DNA of 64,000 bases from positions 27,048 through 91,047 of the IMG/VR virus record IMGVR_UViG_3300036766_000806; one strand, 5' to 3'. Source of the DNA: a virus. The notes under the pieces were generated by a model, which saw nothing but the letters and a program-made list of their open reading frames with translations, had not been told where the DNA came from and ran no database searches. The position numbers were made by a program, and so were the translations under genes. Within the stretch, counting starts at the first letter, position 1; every line of letters begins with the position of its first letter. Below, piece by piece: positions 63,552-64,000 of the stretch.

Positions 63552-63585
63552 TATGCCAAATAAGGATTTATTTCTACTTGGCATA
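63552..63585. repeat. TATGCCAA/TTGGCATA inverted repeat 3
   Basis: 8-bp inverted repeat with an 18-nt spacer; flanks match those of copies 1 and 2 (AAAACTTGTTTTTTAG-like downstream). Confidence 0.75.
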
Positions 63586-63607
63586 AAACTTGTTTTTTAG
63601 AAAAAAA

Positions 63608-63636
63608 TAGACATTTTTAGTCGACTCTGGCACAGT
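63608..63636 (+). promoter_or_regulatory. weak promoter candidate of the last gene
   Basis: TAGACA, 17 nt, CACAGT. Position matches the DUF932 promoter when the GTGACGG leader motifs are aligned. Confidence 0.35.
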
Positions 63637-63672
63637 AGGGGTGACGGTAGAAAATTAAACTATCAAAAGACA

Positions 63673-64000
63673 ATGAATAGCATTGAAACGAAAACAGTCC
63701 GCAAGCTCGCCCGTGAGTTACAGGGCGAAGCTCGCAAGCTACAGGGCGAAGCACGGTCCACGACAACGGACAAAAACGGAATTTACACTGCGGCAGGCAA
63801 TGTCAGTCCTATGTTTATGGATCACGCTGTAGATATGGCAACCGGCAAAAATGGAATTGCTTTCCTAATTGCAGAAGTCCTACAGGAGCGGGAAGCGGTT
63901 TTTCCTGCCAACGTTGCCAATACTCAATTCCGGCAGACTGCGATTGCGGCGGCGCTCTACACCCGGGAAATTGAAGAAGCGGTCGACGCCAAAATGAGAG
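63673..64000 (+). CDS. N-terminal part of an unknown protein cut by the window
   Basis: 109 codons from ATG 63673. A short repeat (ARELQGEARKLQGEAR) opens a helical protein. It has the complete upstream module, so it probably belongs to the same regulon as 60811 and 62322. No family recognised. Confidence 0.6.
   Translation, partial: MNSIETKTVRKLARELQGEARKLQGEARSTTTDKNGIYTAAGNVSPMFMDHAVDMATGKNGIAFLIAEVLQEREAVFPANVANTQFRQTAIAAALYTREIEEAVDAKMR

Noticed and set aside
1-64000. tRNA genes, which are frequent in large phages
   Set aside because: No stretch with acceptor, T-loop and anticodon features was found by eye; a tRNAscan run would be needed to exclude them fully.

Overview
The window is most likely part of a large phage genome. 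The evidence is short, tightly packed genes, many homing endonucleases (one GIY-YIG and several HNH, some broken), a phage-type Dam fragment, a T4 Rnl1-like RNA ligase, a Gp88-family protein, DUF3307 and DUF932 proteins, and dozens of tiny unknown genes. No terminase, capsid, portal or tail gene is visible, so a large plasmid or other extrachromosomal element cannot be excluded. No tRNA, rRNA or CRISPR array was recognised. The host is not identifiable: Shine-Dalgarno sequences are nearly absent and TAA, TGA and TAG all act as stops.

The strongest genome-wide signal is the expression code. About fifty genes carry their own sigma70-like promoter (TTGACA/T, almost always 16 nt, then TATAAT-like). 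Counting 7 nt from the end of the -10, the predicted +1 falls on the first base of the start codon or within a few bases of it, so most transcripts should be leaderless. In at least 15 places the upstream stop TGA lies inside the next -35 (T-TGA-CA), and in three the stop TAA lies inside the next TATAAT. The genome reads as a chain of interlocked promoter-gene cassettes.

Layout. 0-9.7 kb: small genes, two HNH endonucleases around a nuclease-like gene, a macro-domain protein, a Dam remnant, DUF3307, a phosphoribosyltransferase, and degraded genes. 9.7-18.4 kb: an NAD/nucleotide block (nicotinamidase fragment fused to a VWA domain, methyltransferase, nucleoside deoxyribosyltransferase-like protein, metallophosphoesterase, nicotinate phosphoribosyltransferase, HAD phosphatase, SLOG-like protein) that contains an IS200/IS605-type element. 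18.4-25 kb: small genes, a membrane-anchored BCS1-like AAA+ ATPase and an HNH gene. 25-31 kb: signal peptidase I, RNA ligase, and a 1274-residue nuclease-like/helicase/N6-adenine methyltransferase with a second small methyltransferase. 31-40.8 kb: a lipoprotein, membrane proteins, a third methyltransferase, DnaJ, a hexapeptide-repeat protein and an HNH gene. 40.8-41.5 kb: AT-rich intergenic region with repeated motifs. 41.5-46.7 kb: zinc-ribbon and basic proteins, Gp88. 46.75-47.5 kb: a promoter-driven, highly structured non-coding RNA candidate, then tandem repeats. 47.8-56.3 kb: a mainly leftward cluster of about thirty tiny genes. 56.3-64 kb: rightward genes, increasingly GC-rich, with composite intergenic elements (CACCGA boxes, paired TTTAGnnCTAAA sites, a TGCCAA/TTGGCA inverted repeat) upstream of probably well-expressed genes including the DUF932 protein.

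The annotated genes suggest a virus that manipulates NAD and nucleotide pools (salvage enzymes, macro, SLOG-like), repairs RNA (Rnl1), protects or attacks DNA (methyltransferases, fused helicase/MTase) and changes the host envelope (signal peptidase, lipoprotein, many small membrane proteins). Several genes are broken by single in-frame stops or by indels in short homopolymers, which is either real decay or consensus sequence error.
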